A DNA stretch of 64,000 nucleotides from Anaerolineae bacterium. Its GTDB lineage: Bacteria > Chloroflexota > Anaerolineae > Aggregatilineales > Phototrophicaceae. Numbering within the stretch: the first letter of the stretch is position 1; the number at the start of each line of letters is the position of its first letter. The position numbers were made by a program, and so were the translations under genes. The stretch spans positions 1 through 64,000 of the forward strand of contig JAJEGA010000106.1 of the NCBI GenBank assembly GCA_022820125.1, in the 5' to 3' direction. Positions 54,873 through 63,887 of this stretch are shown here, piece after piece. A model generated the notes under the pieces. It made no database searches. It was not told the origin of the DNA and saw nothing but the letters and a program-made list of their open reading frames with translations.

Positions 54873-55947
54873 TGAATAAGGCGCCGACGCTCCTGCCCTC
54901 GTGCGCGCGAAGGATCACCTCGCCCAACAGGGGCGCGATAGATAACACTGTCATGTTGGGCAGCAGTTTTTCCGCGGCGATGGGCAAGGTATTGGTGAAA
55001 ACAATCTCGCGCAGATTGAGCGACGCCAGTCTCTCGAATGCATTGTCGGTCAAGAAGGGATGGGTGAAGGCGAATAGCACATCCTTGGCGCCGTAGTCGC
55101 GCACGACATTGACCGCGCCGACGACGCTGCCGGCGGTGTTGACTTCATCATCGACGAGCAAGACATTCTTGCCTTCAACATTGCCAATCAACGATAGCGC
55201 TTGCGGGCTCTCGGCATCGCCGCTGCGGCGCTTTTCGACGAAAGCCAGGGGCACGCCCAGGCTTTCCGCCCAATTACGCCCCTGCTTGGCGAAGCCCAAA
55301 TCAGTGGTCACCACCACCAGGTCGTCCAGTTCGCCGCTGCGCATCTGGCTGATAATGTAATCGCTCAAGAGGTGAAAGGCGGTGAGCGCATCGCCCGGGA
55401 CATCGAAGAATCCCTGTATCTGACCGGCGTGCAGGTCGATAGTCATATAGCGGTCGATGCCGGCGGTCTCCATCATATTGGCGACAAGCCGAGCGGTAAT
55501 GGGCACACGCGGCTGATCTTTCTTGTCCGAGCGCGTATAACTCATATAAGGCACAACCAGATTGATGCGCCAGGCGGAATCGCGCTTGAGGGCATCGATC
55601 ATAATCAGCATTTCCATGAAGTTCTCGTGCACGGGCGAAGCCATCGTTTGCACGAGGTAAACGTCTTTGCCACGGACGCTCTCTTCCAGCTTGATGAAGA
55701 TATTCTCGTTGGAAAAGACAGTTCTGAAATAAGCGCCGGGCTTGATATTGTATTCCGATACGGCGCAGATGTATTCGACAATCTCGTCGCCAAGCGCCTG
55801 GGACGCGCTGCCGGAGAAGATTTTCATCGAGCCGAAGCGCATGGTCGACGAATGTTCCTGCTCTTCCTGCTCGTCTTGCGCCGGCGGCTCCGGGTGGAAT
55901 TTGGCGCCGGGCACTTTGACGATGTCGGTCATCTGCATCTGTTTCAC
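54865..55947 (-). CDS. prs: Ribose-phosphate pyrophosphokinase
   Basis: Makes PRPP from ribose-5-phosphate and ATP for nucleotide, His and Trp synthesis. Core signatures are MKIFSGSASQALGDEIVEYI, FSNENIFIKLEESVRGKDV, YMTIDLHAGQIQGFFDVP and the PRPP loop VLLVDDEVNTAGSVVGAV (DDxxxTxGT-like, with Ser replacing a Thr). The usual protein starts near MKIFSG (55827), about 320 residues. I chose the GTG at 55947, five bases after GGAG, which adds an about 40-residue acidic/Pro leader (KVPGAKFHPEPPAQDEQEEQ). ATGs at 55938, 55932 and 55842 are alternatives. The 3' end overlaps the TVP38 gene by 8 bp. Confidence 0.9.
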   Translation of the reverse strand: MKQMQMTDIVKVPGAKFHPEPPAQDEQEEQEHSSTMRFGSMKIFSGSASQALGDEIVEYICAVSEYNIKPGAYFRTVFSNENIFIKLEESVRGKDVYLVQTMASPVHENFMEMLIMIDALKRDSAWRINLVVPYMSYTRSDKKDQPRVPITARLVANMMETAGIDRYMTIDLHAGQIQGFFDVPGDALTAFHLLSDYIISQMRSGELDDLVVVTTDLGFAKQGRNWAESLGVPLAFVEKRRSGDAESPQALSLIGNVEGKNVLLVDDEVNTAGSVVGAVNVVRDYGAKDVLFAFTHPFLTDNAFERLASLNLREIVFTNTLPIAAEKLLPNMTVLSIAPLLGEVILRAHEGRSVGALFNE

Positions 55948-56197
55948 GGTCGCTCCATTTGATGACTGTACGCGGCAGACGCCACGCTCTGGCAGGGAGC
56001 GGCACAAGGAAGTCCGCGTCTTGATTGCGCGCCCGGCGACGCGCCTGATAATACCAGCATCTGCGGACAGCGGAAAGGCGCGAACTGCCCTACAGCGCCG
56101 GGTTTCCGCTCGCTTGCCTGATTGCGGCGGCAACTTACTAGCGAAAAAAACGCCCATCAGCAATTGATGAGCGTTCCCATTGCAACGTGAGAAGCCG

Positions 56198-56524
56198 CTA
56201 AATGTGCAGCGCGATCTTGCTGACGATCTTGCCTTTGGGCTTGAAGCCGGTGATGCGTTCCACCGCTTCGCCGTCTTTGAAGAGGATCAAAGTGGGGATG
56301 CCCATGATGCCGAAGTTCATCAGGATATCCTGGTTTTCGTCGGCATCAACTTTGGCGACGCGCAGCTTGCCATCGTATTCGTCAGCGATTTCATCGACAA
56401 TTGGGGCGATCATCTTGCAGGGACCGCACCACTCCGCCCAGAAATCCACCAGCACCGGCGTGCTGCTATCGAGCACTTCGCGCTGGAATTCGTCTTGGTT
56501 GACTGCAAATGTCTTTGCGCCCAT
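56198..56524 (-). CDS. trxA: Thioredoxin
   Basis: A 108-residue thioredoxin with the active site WCGPCK (C33, C36) in LVDFWAEWCGPCKMIAP. The cis-Pro is in GIMGIPTLILFKDGE, and VAKVDADENQDI is the expected central strand. Reduces protein disulfides in the cytosol. The ATG at 56524 follows AGGAG by ten bases. The frame is open further upstream but without conserved sequence. It stands alone between prs and the divergent hrcA. Confidence 0.96.
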   Translation of the reverse strand: MGAKTFAVNQDEFQREVLDSSTPVLVDFWAEWCGPCKMIAPIVDEIADEYDGKLRVAKVDADENQDILMNFGIMGIPTLILFKDGEAVERITGFKPKGKIVSKIALHI

Positions 56525-56696
56525 CTCTGTACTTCTCCTGTCGACTTGGCTTTTGCGGGGAGCCGCAAAGCTGTTTCTCGAATATCTGCCATTAAGACGA
56601 GGAGCATGGCGCACATCTTACATCAGAAATGCGTTTGCGGCAGCGCTCACCCTGCGGCAACGCGAATGCTAATTCAATGAGAGAGGGGAGCGCGGT

Positions 56697-56725
56697 TTGT
56701 CAAAGCATGGGGCGTGTGCTAGCAT
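56697..56725 (+). promoter_or_regulatory. Probable sigma-70-type promoter of hrcA
   Basis: TTGTCA (56697-56702) and TAGCAT (56720-56725) are separated by 17 bp and lie 48 bp upstream of the hrcA ATG. The -10 sits within GCGTG TGCTAGCATT CACGC, a small inverted repeat. No CIRCE element (TTAGCACTC-N9-GAGTGCTAA) is seen here. Confidence 0.5.
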
Positions 56726-56772
56726 TCACGCTATTGGCGCCCTGGCTTGGCGGACGCGATGAGCGGAATCTG

Positions 56773-57864
56773 ATGAACGACGAACGGCAGTTGCCCAATC
56801 TCACAAACCGGCAGGAAGATATTCTCGCCTGCATTGTGCAGGCTTATTCGGAAAAGCCGGAGCCGGTTGGTTCGCGATATCTGGTGGAAAATTATCAGCT
56901 CAATATCAGCTCGGCGACCGTGCGCAACGAGATGGCGCGGTTAGAGGAGATGGCTTATATCGCGGCGCCGCATACATCAGCCGGGCGCGTGCCGACGGCG
57001 GCCGGCTTCCGCTATTTTGTGCGCCGGCTCTTGCAGACGCGCAGCCTGACCCGCGGCGAGCAAAACCATATCTCCGAGCGAGTCGGCACTTTGCAAGCGG
57101 GCATGGAACAGTGGATGCGGCGGACGGCCGCCCTGCTGGCGCGCTCGGTGAGGACGGCATCAATTGTGACGCCGCCGATCTCGCAGACGAATTCCTTCAA
57201 GCATCTGGAATTGATCTCTATTCAGGGACGGCTGGCGCTTTTGGTGCTGGTTTTGAACAGCGGCAGCGTACATCAGCGCATGTTGACGCTGGCAGAGCCG
57301 GTGCCGCAGAACAAGCTGGGCGAGGCGGCCAAACGCGTGAATGAGACTTGCGCCGGTTTGGGCGCGCAGCAGGTGCGGCTGCGCAGCAACAACCTGCCCA
57401 TGCTGGAGCGCGAGGTGGCGGAGTTGACAGCCGAACTGATCGAAAATGTGGACAACAATCGCTCGGGGTTTATTTATCGCGATGGCTTGAGCCAGGTTAT
57501 AGAGCGCTTCGCCGATGAAGAAGGGGCGCAGCAAGCGATAAGGATTCTGGAAGAGCGTACTGTGCTCAACGCGCTGCTAAGCGATATGCTTGACCAGTTG
57601 CCGGAAGACGCGGACGCGCCGGTTGATGTGCAGGTGGTGATCGCCGGCGACGGGTGCTACGAAGATCTCAACCGCCTGAGCATGGTGCTCAGCCGCTACG
57701 GCGATCCGGAGAAGATGAGCGGCGCCGTCGGCGTGCTCGGTCCGACGCATATCAATTACGGGCGCGCAATCAGCACGGTGCGCTACGTTTCAAATCTGAT
57801 GACGAATGTGCTGGCGACCTTGTATCACGATGGCGTGGATAGCGCGAGCCCGCCGAGCATATAA
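56773..57864 (+). CDS. hrcA: Heat-inducible transcription repressor HrcA
   Basis: Repressor of class I heat-shock genes, 363 residues. The winged-helix N-domain has LTNRQEDILACIVQAYSEKP, GSRYLVENYQLNISSATVRNE and MARLEEMAYIAAPHTSAGRVPT. The centre and C-terminus have the GAF-like HrcA pattern (LLVLVLNSGSVHQRM, ERTVLNALLSDML, YGDPEKMSGAVGVLGPTHINY, VRYVSNLM). I chose the ATG at 56773; earlier in-frame starts lie beyond the likely promoter. It precedes grpE by 430 bp, the gap being occupied by a mobile element. Its target operator in this genome is unclear. Confidence 0.94.
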   Translation: MNDERQLPNLTNRQEDILACIVQAYSEKPEPVGSRYLVENYQLNISSATVRNEMARLEEMAYIAAPHTSAGRVPTAAGFRYFVRRLLQTRSLTRGEQNHISERVGTLQAGMEQWMRRTAALLARSVRTASIVTPPISQTNSFKHLELISIQGRLALLVLVLNSGSVHQRMLTLAEPVPQNKLGEAAKRVNETCAGLGAQQVRLRSNNLPMLEREVAELTAELIENVDNNRSGFIYRDGLSQVIERFADEEGAQQAIRILEERTVLNALLSDMLDQLPEDADAPVDVQVVIAGDGCYEDLNRLSMVLSRYGDPEKMSGAVGVLGPTHINYGRAISTVRYVSNLMTNVLATLYHDGVDSASPPSI

Positions 57865-57918
57865 GCTGATTGGACTGCATGCTTTTTTTGAACTACAGAG
57901 GACGCAGAAGTAAACGCA

Positions 57919-58074
57919 AGTAAGTCATGTGAAAAAGGGCGATGCTAATCTGATTCGAGATCTGTAGGGGCGAGACTTGTCTCGCCCACTATGTCGTCAT
58001 TGTACATGTGGGCGACTCAAGAGTCGCCCCTACGACGTTGCTTCATTTTGTTGCATTACTTTATTGGACTTACT
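57919..58074 (+). mobile_element. 156-bp MITE-like element, copy 3, between hrcA and grpE
   Basis: Bounded by perfect 8-bp terminal inverted repeats AGTAAGTC and GACTTACT. The two internal hairpins and the sequence are nearly the same as the copies at 42202 and 50083. It separates hrcA from the grpE promoter region and may have split an ancestral hrcA-grpE-dnaK operon. Confidence 0.88.
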
Positions 58075-58175
58075 GAGAACACTGAGGGACACAGGGGTCT
58101 CCGTTTGCCGATTCGCCATCCACAATTGCTCTGATTTCTAAACATAAAATCTTTATTAGACTTCGTCTGCAATCC

Positions 58176-58285
58176 TCGAATTAGCGCGTTATCCCTAATA
58201 TAATGCCGTCTATTCTGATGTTTGTCATATATGACCCAGGCATAATGTTGACATATAGCAGCAGCTTCAGGCTGAAGTATGACAG
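58176..58285 (+). promoter_or_regulatory. Promoter and candidate operator region of grpE-dnaK-dnaJ
   Basis: A perfect TATAAT is at 58199-58204, with TCGAAT 17 bp upstream as a weak -35. Downstream lies the palindrome GTCATATATGAC (58224-58235), and related half sites TTGACATATA (about 58248) and TATGACA (about 58275). No CIRCE is present. The half sites may be the site for HrcA or another regulator. CTTCAGGCTGAAG, just upstream of the start, can form a small hairpin. Confidence 0.45.
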
Positions 58286-58294
58286 GGATAATCT

Positions 58295-58900
58295 ATGAGC
58301 GATGTGAAGAATGCCGCTGAAGAGTTGGAACGCGAGGAAACGCCCCCGGAGGGTGCAGACGACGGAGCTGAAGAAGCGACCGCCGAGCAAGCTGATGAGG
58401 CGGTAGAAGCGCCGGAAGCGGAGATTGATCTGCCGGAAGACGCCAATCTGCTGCAAATGTTGATCGAGGCGCAAAAGGAAGCCAAGGCCAACGAAGACGG
58501 TTGGCAGCGCGCCCGCGCCGAATTCGCCAATTTCAAGAAGCGCACGGCGAAAGAACAGCGCTCGGCATTTCAGCGGGGTCAGCTCGATGCCCTAAGCTCG
58601 CTGCTGACAATCATCGATGACTTTGACCGCGCCTTCGCCAGTGTGCCGGAAGCGATCAGCGAAGACCCTTGGATCAGCGGCGTGTCGATGATCCAGCGCA
58701 AGTTCGCGACCTTGCTGGAGCAGTACGAAGTCGAGGCGATTGACCCGACCGGCGGACCCTTCGACCCCAATCTGCATCAGGCGATTGGCGCCGAGGACAG
58801 CGATGAGGTGGAAAGCGGTCATGTGATATCGACGCTGCAAAAGGGCTACCGCGCTGGCGAGCAGATACTGCGGCTGGCGCTGGTCAAAGTGGCGAATTAA
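58295..58900 (+). CDS. grpE: Nucleotide exchange factor GrpE
   Basis: DnaK co-chaperone that speeds ADP release. The 201-residue protein starts with an acidic region ([20 protein letters not shown]), continues with a long dimer-forming helix ([31 protein letters not shown]) and ends with the four-strand wing ([34 protein letters not shown]). The ATG at 58295 is preceded by AGGGA. It leads the grpE-dnaK-dnaJ-prmA-menG series. Confidence 0.94.
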   Translation: MSDVKNAAEELEREETPPEGADDGAEEATAEQADEAVEAPEAEIDLPEDANLLQMLIEAQKEAKANEDGWQRARAEFANFKKRTAKEQRSAFQRGQLDALSSLLTIIDDFDRAFASVPEAISEDPWISGVSMIQRKFATLLEQYEVEAIDPTGGPFDPNLHQAIGAEDSDEVESGHVISTLQKGYRAGEQILRLALVKVAN

Positions 58901-58958
58901 AAGCAGCCTGACGACATACAAGCCTGAAGCTGACCAGGAAGAAACGGGAGAAACAGAC

Positions 58959-60842
58959 ATGGGAAGAATAATCGGAATCGACCTCGGCACCACCAATTCG
59001 GTCGTCGCTGTGATGGAAGGCGGCGAGCCCACCGTGATTCCATCGTCCGAAGGCGGCAATCTGATCCCGTCGGTGGTCGCGATAAACACCAAAACCGGCG
59101 AGCGGCTGGTGGGACGGGTGGCGCGCAACCAGGCGGTGGTCAATCCAGAGAACACGGTGTTTTCGGTCAAGCGCTTCATGGGCCGCAAATTCAGCGATGC
59201 AGAGGTGAGCGATGCCGCCAAGCTGGTGCCCTACCAGGTATCAGCCGCCTCCAACGGCGATGTGCGGATTCGTTTGAACGACCGCGATTACAGCGCGCCG
59301 GAGATATCGGCGATGGTCTTGCAGAAGATCAAGGCGGATGCGGAAGCCTACCTGGGCGAGTCAGTCGATCAAGCGGTGATCACGGTGCCGGCCTACTTCA
59401 ACGACGCGCAGCGCAACGCCACCAAAGACGCGGGCAAGATCGCCGGGCTGGATGTGCTGCGCATCATCAATGAGCCAACCGCTTCGAGCTTGTCTTATGG
59501 CTTGGGCGACCGCAACGAAGGCATCATCGCGGTTTACGACCTCGGCGGCGGCACTTTCGACATCTCGATTCTGGAGGTGGCTGATGGCGTCTTTGAGGTG
59601 AAATCGACCAATGGCGACACCTATCTGGGCGGCGACAACTTTGACGACCGCGTCATCAACTGGATCGCTGACGAGTTCAAGGGTGAGAATGGCATTGACT
59701 TGCGGCAAGATCGGCAGGCGCTGCAGCGGCTGAAGGAAGCGGCGGAGAAAGCCAAGATCGAGCTCTCAACCACGCTGAACGCCGAGATCAACCTGCCCTT
59801 CATCACCGCCGACGCCGGGGGACCCAAGCATCTTAACATGAGCCTATCGCGCGCCAAGCTGGAAAGCCTGGTGGACGAACTGGTGCGCAAGTCAATCGAG
59901 CCTTGTCGGCAAGCGCTGAATGACGCCGGCTTATCGACCAGCGATGTGGACGCTGTGCTGCTAGTTGGCGGTATGACGCGCATGCCGGCGATTCAGGAAG
60001 CGGTCAAGAGCTTCTTCGGCAAGGAGCCGACCAAGGGCGTCAACCCGGATGAGGTGGTCGCTTTGGGCGCGGCGATACAGGCGGGCGTATTGGGCGGCGA
60101 TGTCAAGGATATTTTGCTGCTGGATGTGACGCCGCTGACGCTGAGCGTCGAGACGCTGGGCGCGGTAGCGACGCCCATGATTGAGCGCAACACCACCATC
60201 CCAAGCAAGAAATCGCAAGTTTATTCAACCGCAGCCGACAATCAGACGCAGGTTGATATTCACATCGTGCAAGGCGAGCGGCCGATGGCGCAGGACAATA
60301 AGTCGCTGGGGCGGTTCATCCTCGATGGCATCCCGCCGGCGCCGCGCGGCCTGCCGCAGATTGAAGTGACCTTCGATATTGACGCCAATGGCATCCTCAA
60401 CGTCAGCGCCAAGGATAAGGCGACCGGGCGCGAGCAGGCGATCACCATTACAGCCAGCAGCGGCCTCTCGGACGACGAAGTCGACAAGATGGTTGCCGAA
60501 GCCGAGAAGTTCGCCAGCGAAGACGCCGAGCGCAAGGAGCAAGCCGAAGTCAAGAACCAGGCGGAAATGGCGATTTTCCAAGCCGAGAAGCTCATCAACG
60601 AGAATCGCGAGAAGCTGCCGGCTGATGCCGTGTCGCAGACCGAAGAGAAGATCGAAGCGGTCAAGCAGGTCAAAGACAGCGGCAGTGTCGCCGAGATCAA
60701 GGCGGCGACTGAAGCGCTGATGGCGCAGCTGCAGACGCTGGGCGCGCAGATGCACCAGGAAGCGGAAGGCGCGCCGGATGGCCAGCCCGCCCCCGAGGCG
60801 GAAGACGAAGATGTCATCGACGCCGAGTTCACTGAGACCTAA
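58959..60842 (+). CDS. dnaK: Chaperone DnaK (Hsp70)
   Basis: A 627-residue Hsp70. The ATPase domain has [54 protein letters not shown] and [16 protein letters not shown]. The substrate domain follows the [13 protein letters not shown] linker, and the C-terminus ends in the conserved acidic EDVIDAEF motif. Works with GrpE and the two DnaJ-type proteins in this window. The ATG follows GGGAG. Length and all hallmarks are normal. Confidence 0.98.
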   Translation: MGRIIGIDLGTTNSVVAVMEGGEPTVIPSSEGGNLIPSVVAINTKTGERLVGRVARNQAVVNPENTVFSVKRFMGRKFSDAEVSDAAKLVPYQVSAASNGDVRIRLNDRDYSAPEISAMVLQKIKADAEAYLGESVDQAVITVPAYFNDAQRNATKDAGKIAGLDVLRIINEPTASSLSYGLGDRNEGIIAVYDLGGGTFDISILEVADGVFEVKSTNGDTYLGGDNFDDRVINWIADEFKGENGIDLRQDRQALQRLKEAAEKAKIELSTTLNAEINLPFITADAGGPKHLNMSLSRAKLESLVDELVRKSIEPCRQALNDAGLSTSDVDAVLLVGGMTRMPAIQEAVKSFFGKEPTKGVNPDEVVALGAAIQAGVLGGDVKDILLLDVTPLTLSVETLGAVATPMIERNTTIPSKKSQVYSTAADNQTQVDIHIVQGERPMAQDNKSLGRFILDGIPPAPRGLPQIEVTFDIDANGILNVSAKDKATGREQAITITASSGLSDDEVDKMVAEAEKFASEDAERKEQAEVKNQAEMAIFQAEKLINENREKLPADAVSQTEEKIEAVKQVKDSGSVAEIKAATEALMAQLQTLGAQMHQEAEGAPDGQPAPEAEDEDVIDAEFTET

Positions 60843-60857
60843 GCCCCGCCCTCGTAT

Positions 60858-60907
60858 CCCCCTCCCGGTGGGTCAGCGTATACGCGACCCCAAAACAAGG
60901 GAGGGGG
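60858..60907 (+). promoter_or_regulatory. Long intercistronic hairpin between dnaK and dnaJ
   Basis: CCCCCTCCC (60858-60866) pairs with GGGAGGGGG (60899-60907), a 9-bp perfect stem. The loop can form an inner GGGTC/GACCC stem and carries GCGTATACGC, itself a palindrome. There is no T-tract, so it is more likely an mRNA stability or processing signal than a terminator. It could lower dnaJ expression relative to dnaK. Confidence 0.6.
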
Positions 60908-60943
60908 AACTTTCGCCGCAAGAAAATATACAGGACTAGATTG

Positions 60944-62089
60944 ATGCCAAGAGATTATTATGAGGTGCTCGGCGTATCGCGGGGCGCGGACGAGCGCGAG
61001 GTCAAGACTGCCTTTCGGCGATTGGCGCGGCAGTATCACCCGGACGTCAGCCAGGAAGCCGACGCCGAAGAGAAATTCAAAGAGATCAACGAAGCTTACG
61101 AAGTGCTATCCGATGAGGAAAAGCGCGCGCGTTATGACCGCTTTGGTCATGCCGGCGTCAACGGGGCTGGCGGATTCAGCGGCGGCATGGGCGGTTTCAG
61201 CGGATTTGAAGACATTTTTGATATCTTCAACAGCGCCTTTGGCGAACAGCCCCGCGGGCGCCGGCGGGGGCCCGCAGCCGGGCGCGACAGACGCGTCGAT
61301 GTGACGATTGACTTTGTTGAAGCCGTCTTCGGCGTTGAGAAGGAAATTGAGCTGCAGCGTCTCGAAAGCTGCGACAGCTGCGACGGCACAGGCGCGGCGG
61401 CTGGATCGCGACCTACAACCTGCGGCACCTGCAATGGCAGCGGCGAAGTGCGTCAAGTGCAGCAGACCTTTCTCGGCTCGATGGTGCGGGCGCAGATCTG
61501 CCCCAACTGCGGCGGCAAGGGACAGGTCATCAGCAATCCCTGCCGCAATTGCGATGGCTCCGGGCGTCGGCGAAAGCGCGCTGTGCTCAACGTGAAAATT
61601 CCCGCTGGCGTCAGCGAAGGCATTCAGATTCAAGTGCGGGGCGATGGCGATGCTGGCGAACATGGCGCGCCGCCCGGCAATTTGTTTGTGGTGGTGCACG
61701 TCAAAGATCACGCCTACTTCAAGCGCAAGGAAAATGACATCATCCTCGATATCGGCATCAATATCGCGCAGGCGACCTTGGGCGATCGCATCGGCGTCGA
61801 TACGGTTGATGGACCGGTTGAATTGAATATCCCGCCGGGCACGCAGACGGGCAAGGTTTTCCGGCTGCGCGGCAAGGGGATCCCGCGTCTGCGCTCTGAC
61901 GGCAGCAATTCGGGCCGCGGCGATCAGATGGTTTATGTGCAGGTGGAAACGCCGACCGATTTAACCGAGCGGCAGCGAGAACTTTTCACACAGCTGGCGG
62001 AGACGCTTGGACGCGAGAACAAGCCGCAGACCGGTGGGCGTGGACTGTGGTCCAAGATGGCGGACTTCCTCTCCGGCGACCCCGATTAA
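60944..62089 (+). CDS. dnaJ: Chaperone DnaJ (class I)
   Basis: A 381-residue full-length DnaJ. The J-domain spans 1-70 with HPD in [12 protein letters not shown] Gly/Phe-rich region follows ([17 protein letters not shown]). The zinc-binding region has four CxxCxGxG repeats: [24 protein letters not shown] and CRNCDGSG. The client-binding beta domains carry [20 protein letters not shown] and [19 protein letters not shown]. It stimulates DnaK ATPase and binds clients. The ATG at 60944 is preferred to a TTG at 60941. Confidence 0.96.
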   Translation: MPRDYYEVLGVSRGADEREVKTAFRRLARQYHPDVSQEADAEEKFKEINEAYEVLSDEEKRARYDRFGHAGVNGAGGFSGGMGGFSGFEDIFDIFNSAFGEQPRGRRRGPAAGRDRRVDVTIDFVEAVFGVEKEIELQRLESCDSCDGTGAAAGSRPTTCGTCNGSGEVRQVQQTFLGSMVRAQICPNCGGKGQVISNPCRNCDGSGRRRKRAVLNVKIPAGVSEGIQIQVRGDGDAGEHGAPPGNLFVVVHVKDHAYFKRKENDIILDIGINIAQATLGDRIGVDTVDGPVELNIPPGTQTGKVFRLRGKGIPRLRSDGSNSGRGDQMVYVQVETPTDLTERQRELFTQLAETLGRENKPQTGGRGLWSKMADFLSGDPD

Positions 62090-62098
62090 GCGGCCGCC

Positions 62099-63016
62099 AT
62101 GAGCCGCTGGATCGAAATCAGCTTATGCGCTGACGGCGAAAGCGCCGAAGCCATCGCCGAAGTACTGGCGCGATTTGGTCATCAGGGCGTCTCCATCGAG
62201 CAGGCCGGCATCCCGCCCGATACCTGGGACGAGGGCGATATCCCGCCAGCGCAACAGGTGACGCTGCGCGCCTATATCCCCGATAATGAACAATTGGAAT
62301 TGACCAAGTCTCAACTGGAGACGGCGCTGGGGCATATGCGGCTGATGTACCCCATGCCGCAGCCGGCTTATCAAACGCTGGAGGCTGAGGACTGGTCTCA
62401 TGCCTGGAAAAAGCACTATCAGCCCTTGCGGATTGGGCGGCGGCTGCTCATTCGGCCACAGTGGATTGATGTTGAGCCGGCGCCGGACGAAATCGAGATC
62501 GCGCTGGACCCGGGCATGGCATTTGGCACGGGCGCACATCCAACCACTCAGCTCTGCCTGGCAGCGCTGGAACGGCTGATTGAGCCGGCGCAGGACGTGC
62601 TTGACCTGGGATCCGGCAGCGGCATCCTGGCGATCGCGGCGGCGAAGTTGGGAGCGAGCAAGGTGCTGGCGCTGGATATCGATCCCATCGCGGTTGAGGC
62701 GACGCTTGGCAACGCGCGCGCAAATGGCGTGGCGCGCAAGATCATCGCCGAATGCGGGGGGCTGGAGCGTGTTTCGGGCGGGGCGCAGCGCTTCGACCTG
62801 GCGATCGTGAACATCCTGGCGCGGGTCATCTTGCAGCTCGCGGAACAGCGACTGGGCGAAATAGTTAAGCCAGGCGGCATAGCCATTTTCAGCGGCATCA
62901 TCGACACGCAGTTGGCTGAGGTGGAAGCGGCGCTGCGGCGAACGGGCTTACAGCCATACGCGCGGCATCAGCAGGGAGACTGGATGCTGGTCGAAGCGAG
63001 GCGACCGGCGGAATAG
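62099..63016 (+). CDS. prmA: Ribosomal protein L11 methyltransferase
   Basis: SAM-dependent methyltransferase for L11 (also L3 in some bacteria), 305 residues. The N-terminal substrate-binding domain carries WIEISL, DEGDIPPAQQVTLRAYIP and the AWKKHYQPLRIGRRLLI linker. The catalytic domain has LDPGMAFGTGAHPTTQLCL, DLGSGSGILAIAAAKLGA (motif I), LDIDPIAVEAT and VNILARVI. It begins 9 bp after dnaJ, a common gene order. The C-terminal half retains the usual GIIDTQL motif. Confidence 0.93.
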   Translation: MSRWIEISLCADGESAEAIAEVLARFGHQGVSIEQAGIPPDTWDEGDIPPAQQVTLRAYIPDNEQLELTKSQLETALGHMRLMYPMPQPAYQTLEAEDWSHAWKKHYQPLRIGRRLLIRPQWIDVEPAPDEIEIALDPGMAFGTGAHPTTQLCLAALERLIEPAQDVLDLGSGSGILAIAAAKLGASKVLALDIDPIAVEATLGNARANGVARKIIAECGGLERVSGGAQRFDLAIVNILARVILQLAEQRLGEIVKPGGIAIFSGIIDTQLAEVEAALRRTGLQPYARHQQGDWMLVEARRPAE

Positions 63017-63024
63017 CGGAGCGC

Positions 63025-63756
63025 ATGGCGCATCTCAGCGGCGAGGAACGGGCGGATTATGTGCGGGGGATGTTCGATCGCATCGCCGGGCGTTACGACC
63101 TGCTCAACAGAATCATCAGCGGCGGCCAAGATTTGAAGTGGCGGCGCTTCGTCGCGCAAGTTGCCGCCCTGCCCGCGAAGGGCCGATTGCTCGATGTCGC
63201 GACTGGCACCGGCGATATCGCTTTCGAGGCGCTGAAGCTGGCGCCGCAGTCGCAGGCGGTGGGGGCTGACTTTGCCCTGGAGATGATGCGCGTGGGCCAG
63301 CGGAGACGTCCCTTTGGCGCGCGCGTATCTTGGACGGGCGCCGATGCCCTGGCGCTGCCTTACGCTGACGAGAGCTTTGACGCGGTCGCTTCAGGGTATC
63401 TCATGCGCAATGTCGTCGATATTCCGCGGGCGCTGGCGGAGCAATGGCGTGTCCTGAAGCCGGGCGGGCGCATCGTGATACTGGATACATCGCCGCCGCC
63501 GGACAATATCCTAAAGCCTTTGATTCTGATGCATCTTAAGTTTGGCGTACCGCTGCTCGGGCGCTTGATCGGCGGCAGCGCGGTCGGCGATGCCTATCGC
63601 TATCTGCCGGAATCAACCCAAGCCTTCAAATCGCCGGAAGAATTGAAGGTTTTGATCGAGACGGCGGGATTCGGCGATGTGCGCTACAAGCGCTTTATGT
63701 TCGGCACCATGGCGGCGCACTGGGGCGTCAAGCGGAAGAAAGTGGGCCAGACCTAA
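63025..63756 (+). CDS. menG: Demethylmenaquinone/ubiquinone methyltransferase (UbiE/MenG family)
   Basis: SAM-dependent C-methyltransferase of quinone synthesis, 243 residues. It has VRGMFDRIAGRYDLLNRIIS and GQDLKWRR at the start, LLDVATGTGDIAFEALKL (motif I), and PYADESFDAVASGYLMRNV, and the UbiE/COQ5 signature continues with YRYLPESTQAFKSPEEL. Which quinone is made cannot be told from the gene; menaquinone is more common in Chloroflexota. It starts 8 bp after prmA and ends the series. Confidence 0.9.
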   Translation: MAHLSGEERADYVRGMFDRIAGRYDLLNRIISGGQDLKWRRFVAQVAALPAKGRLLDVATGTGDIAFEALKLAPQSQAVGADFALEMMRVGQRRRPFGARVSWTGADALALPYADESFDAVASGYLMRNVVDIPRALAEQWRVLKPGGRIVILDTSPPPDNILKPLILMHLKFGVPLLGRLIGGSAVGDAYRYLPESTQAFKSPEELKVLIETAGFGDVRYKRFMFGTMAAHWGVKRKKVGQT

Positions 63757-63799
63757 GCGCGGGGCAGGCGACGCAAGCGCGCCAATCGACCGGCGCGGG

Positions 63800-63833
63800 A
63801 AAAACAAAAACGAGCCACCCTGCGATGACTCGT
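63800..63833 (-). terminator. Intrinsic terminator of the infA transcript
   Basis: ACGAGTCA and TGGCTCGT (minus strand) pair over 8 bp with one G-T wobble around an 8-nt loop, followed by TTTTTGTTTTTCC. It lies about 55 bp after the infA stop. Confidence 0.75.
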
Positions 63834-63887
63834 CCTTCAGCGATTTAGCGGAAACATGCGATTGCTCCACAGACGGCGGTGTCAAGA

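Noticed and set aside
56629..56772. N-terminal extension of HrcA from 56629
   Set aside because: It would include the probable promoter at 56697-56725, and the residues are not HrcA-like.
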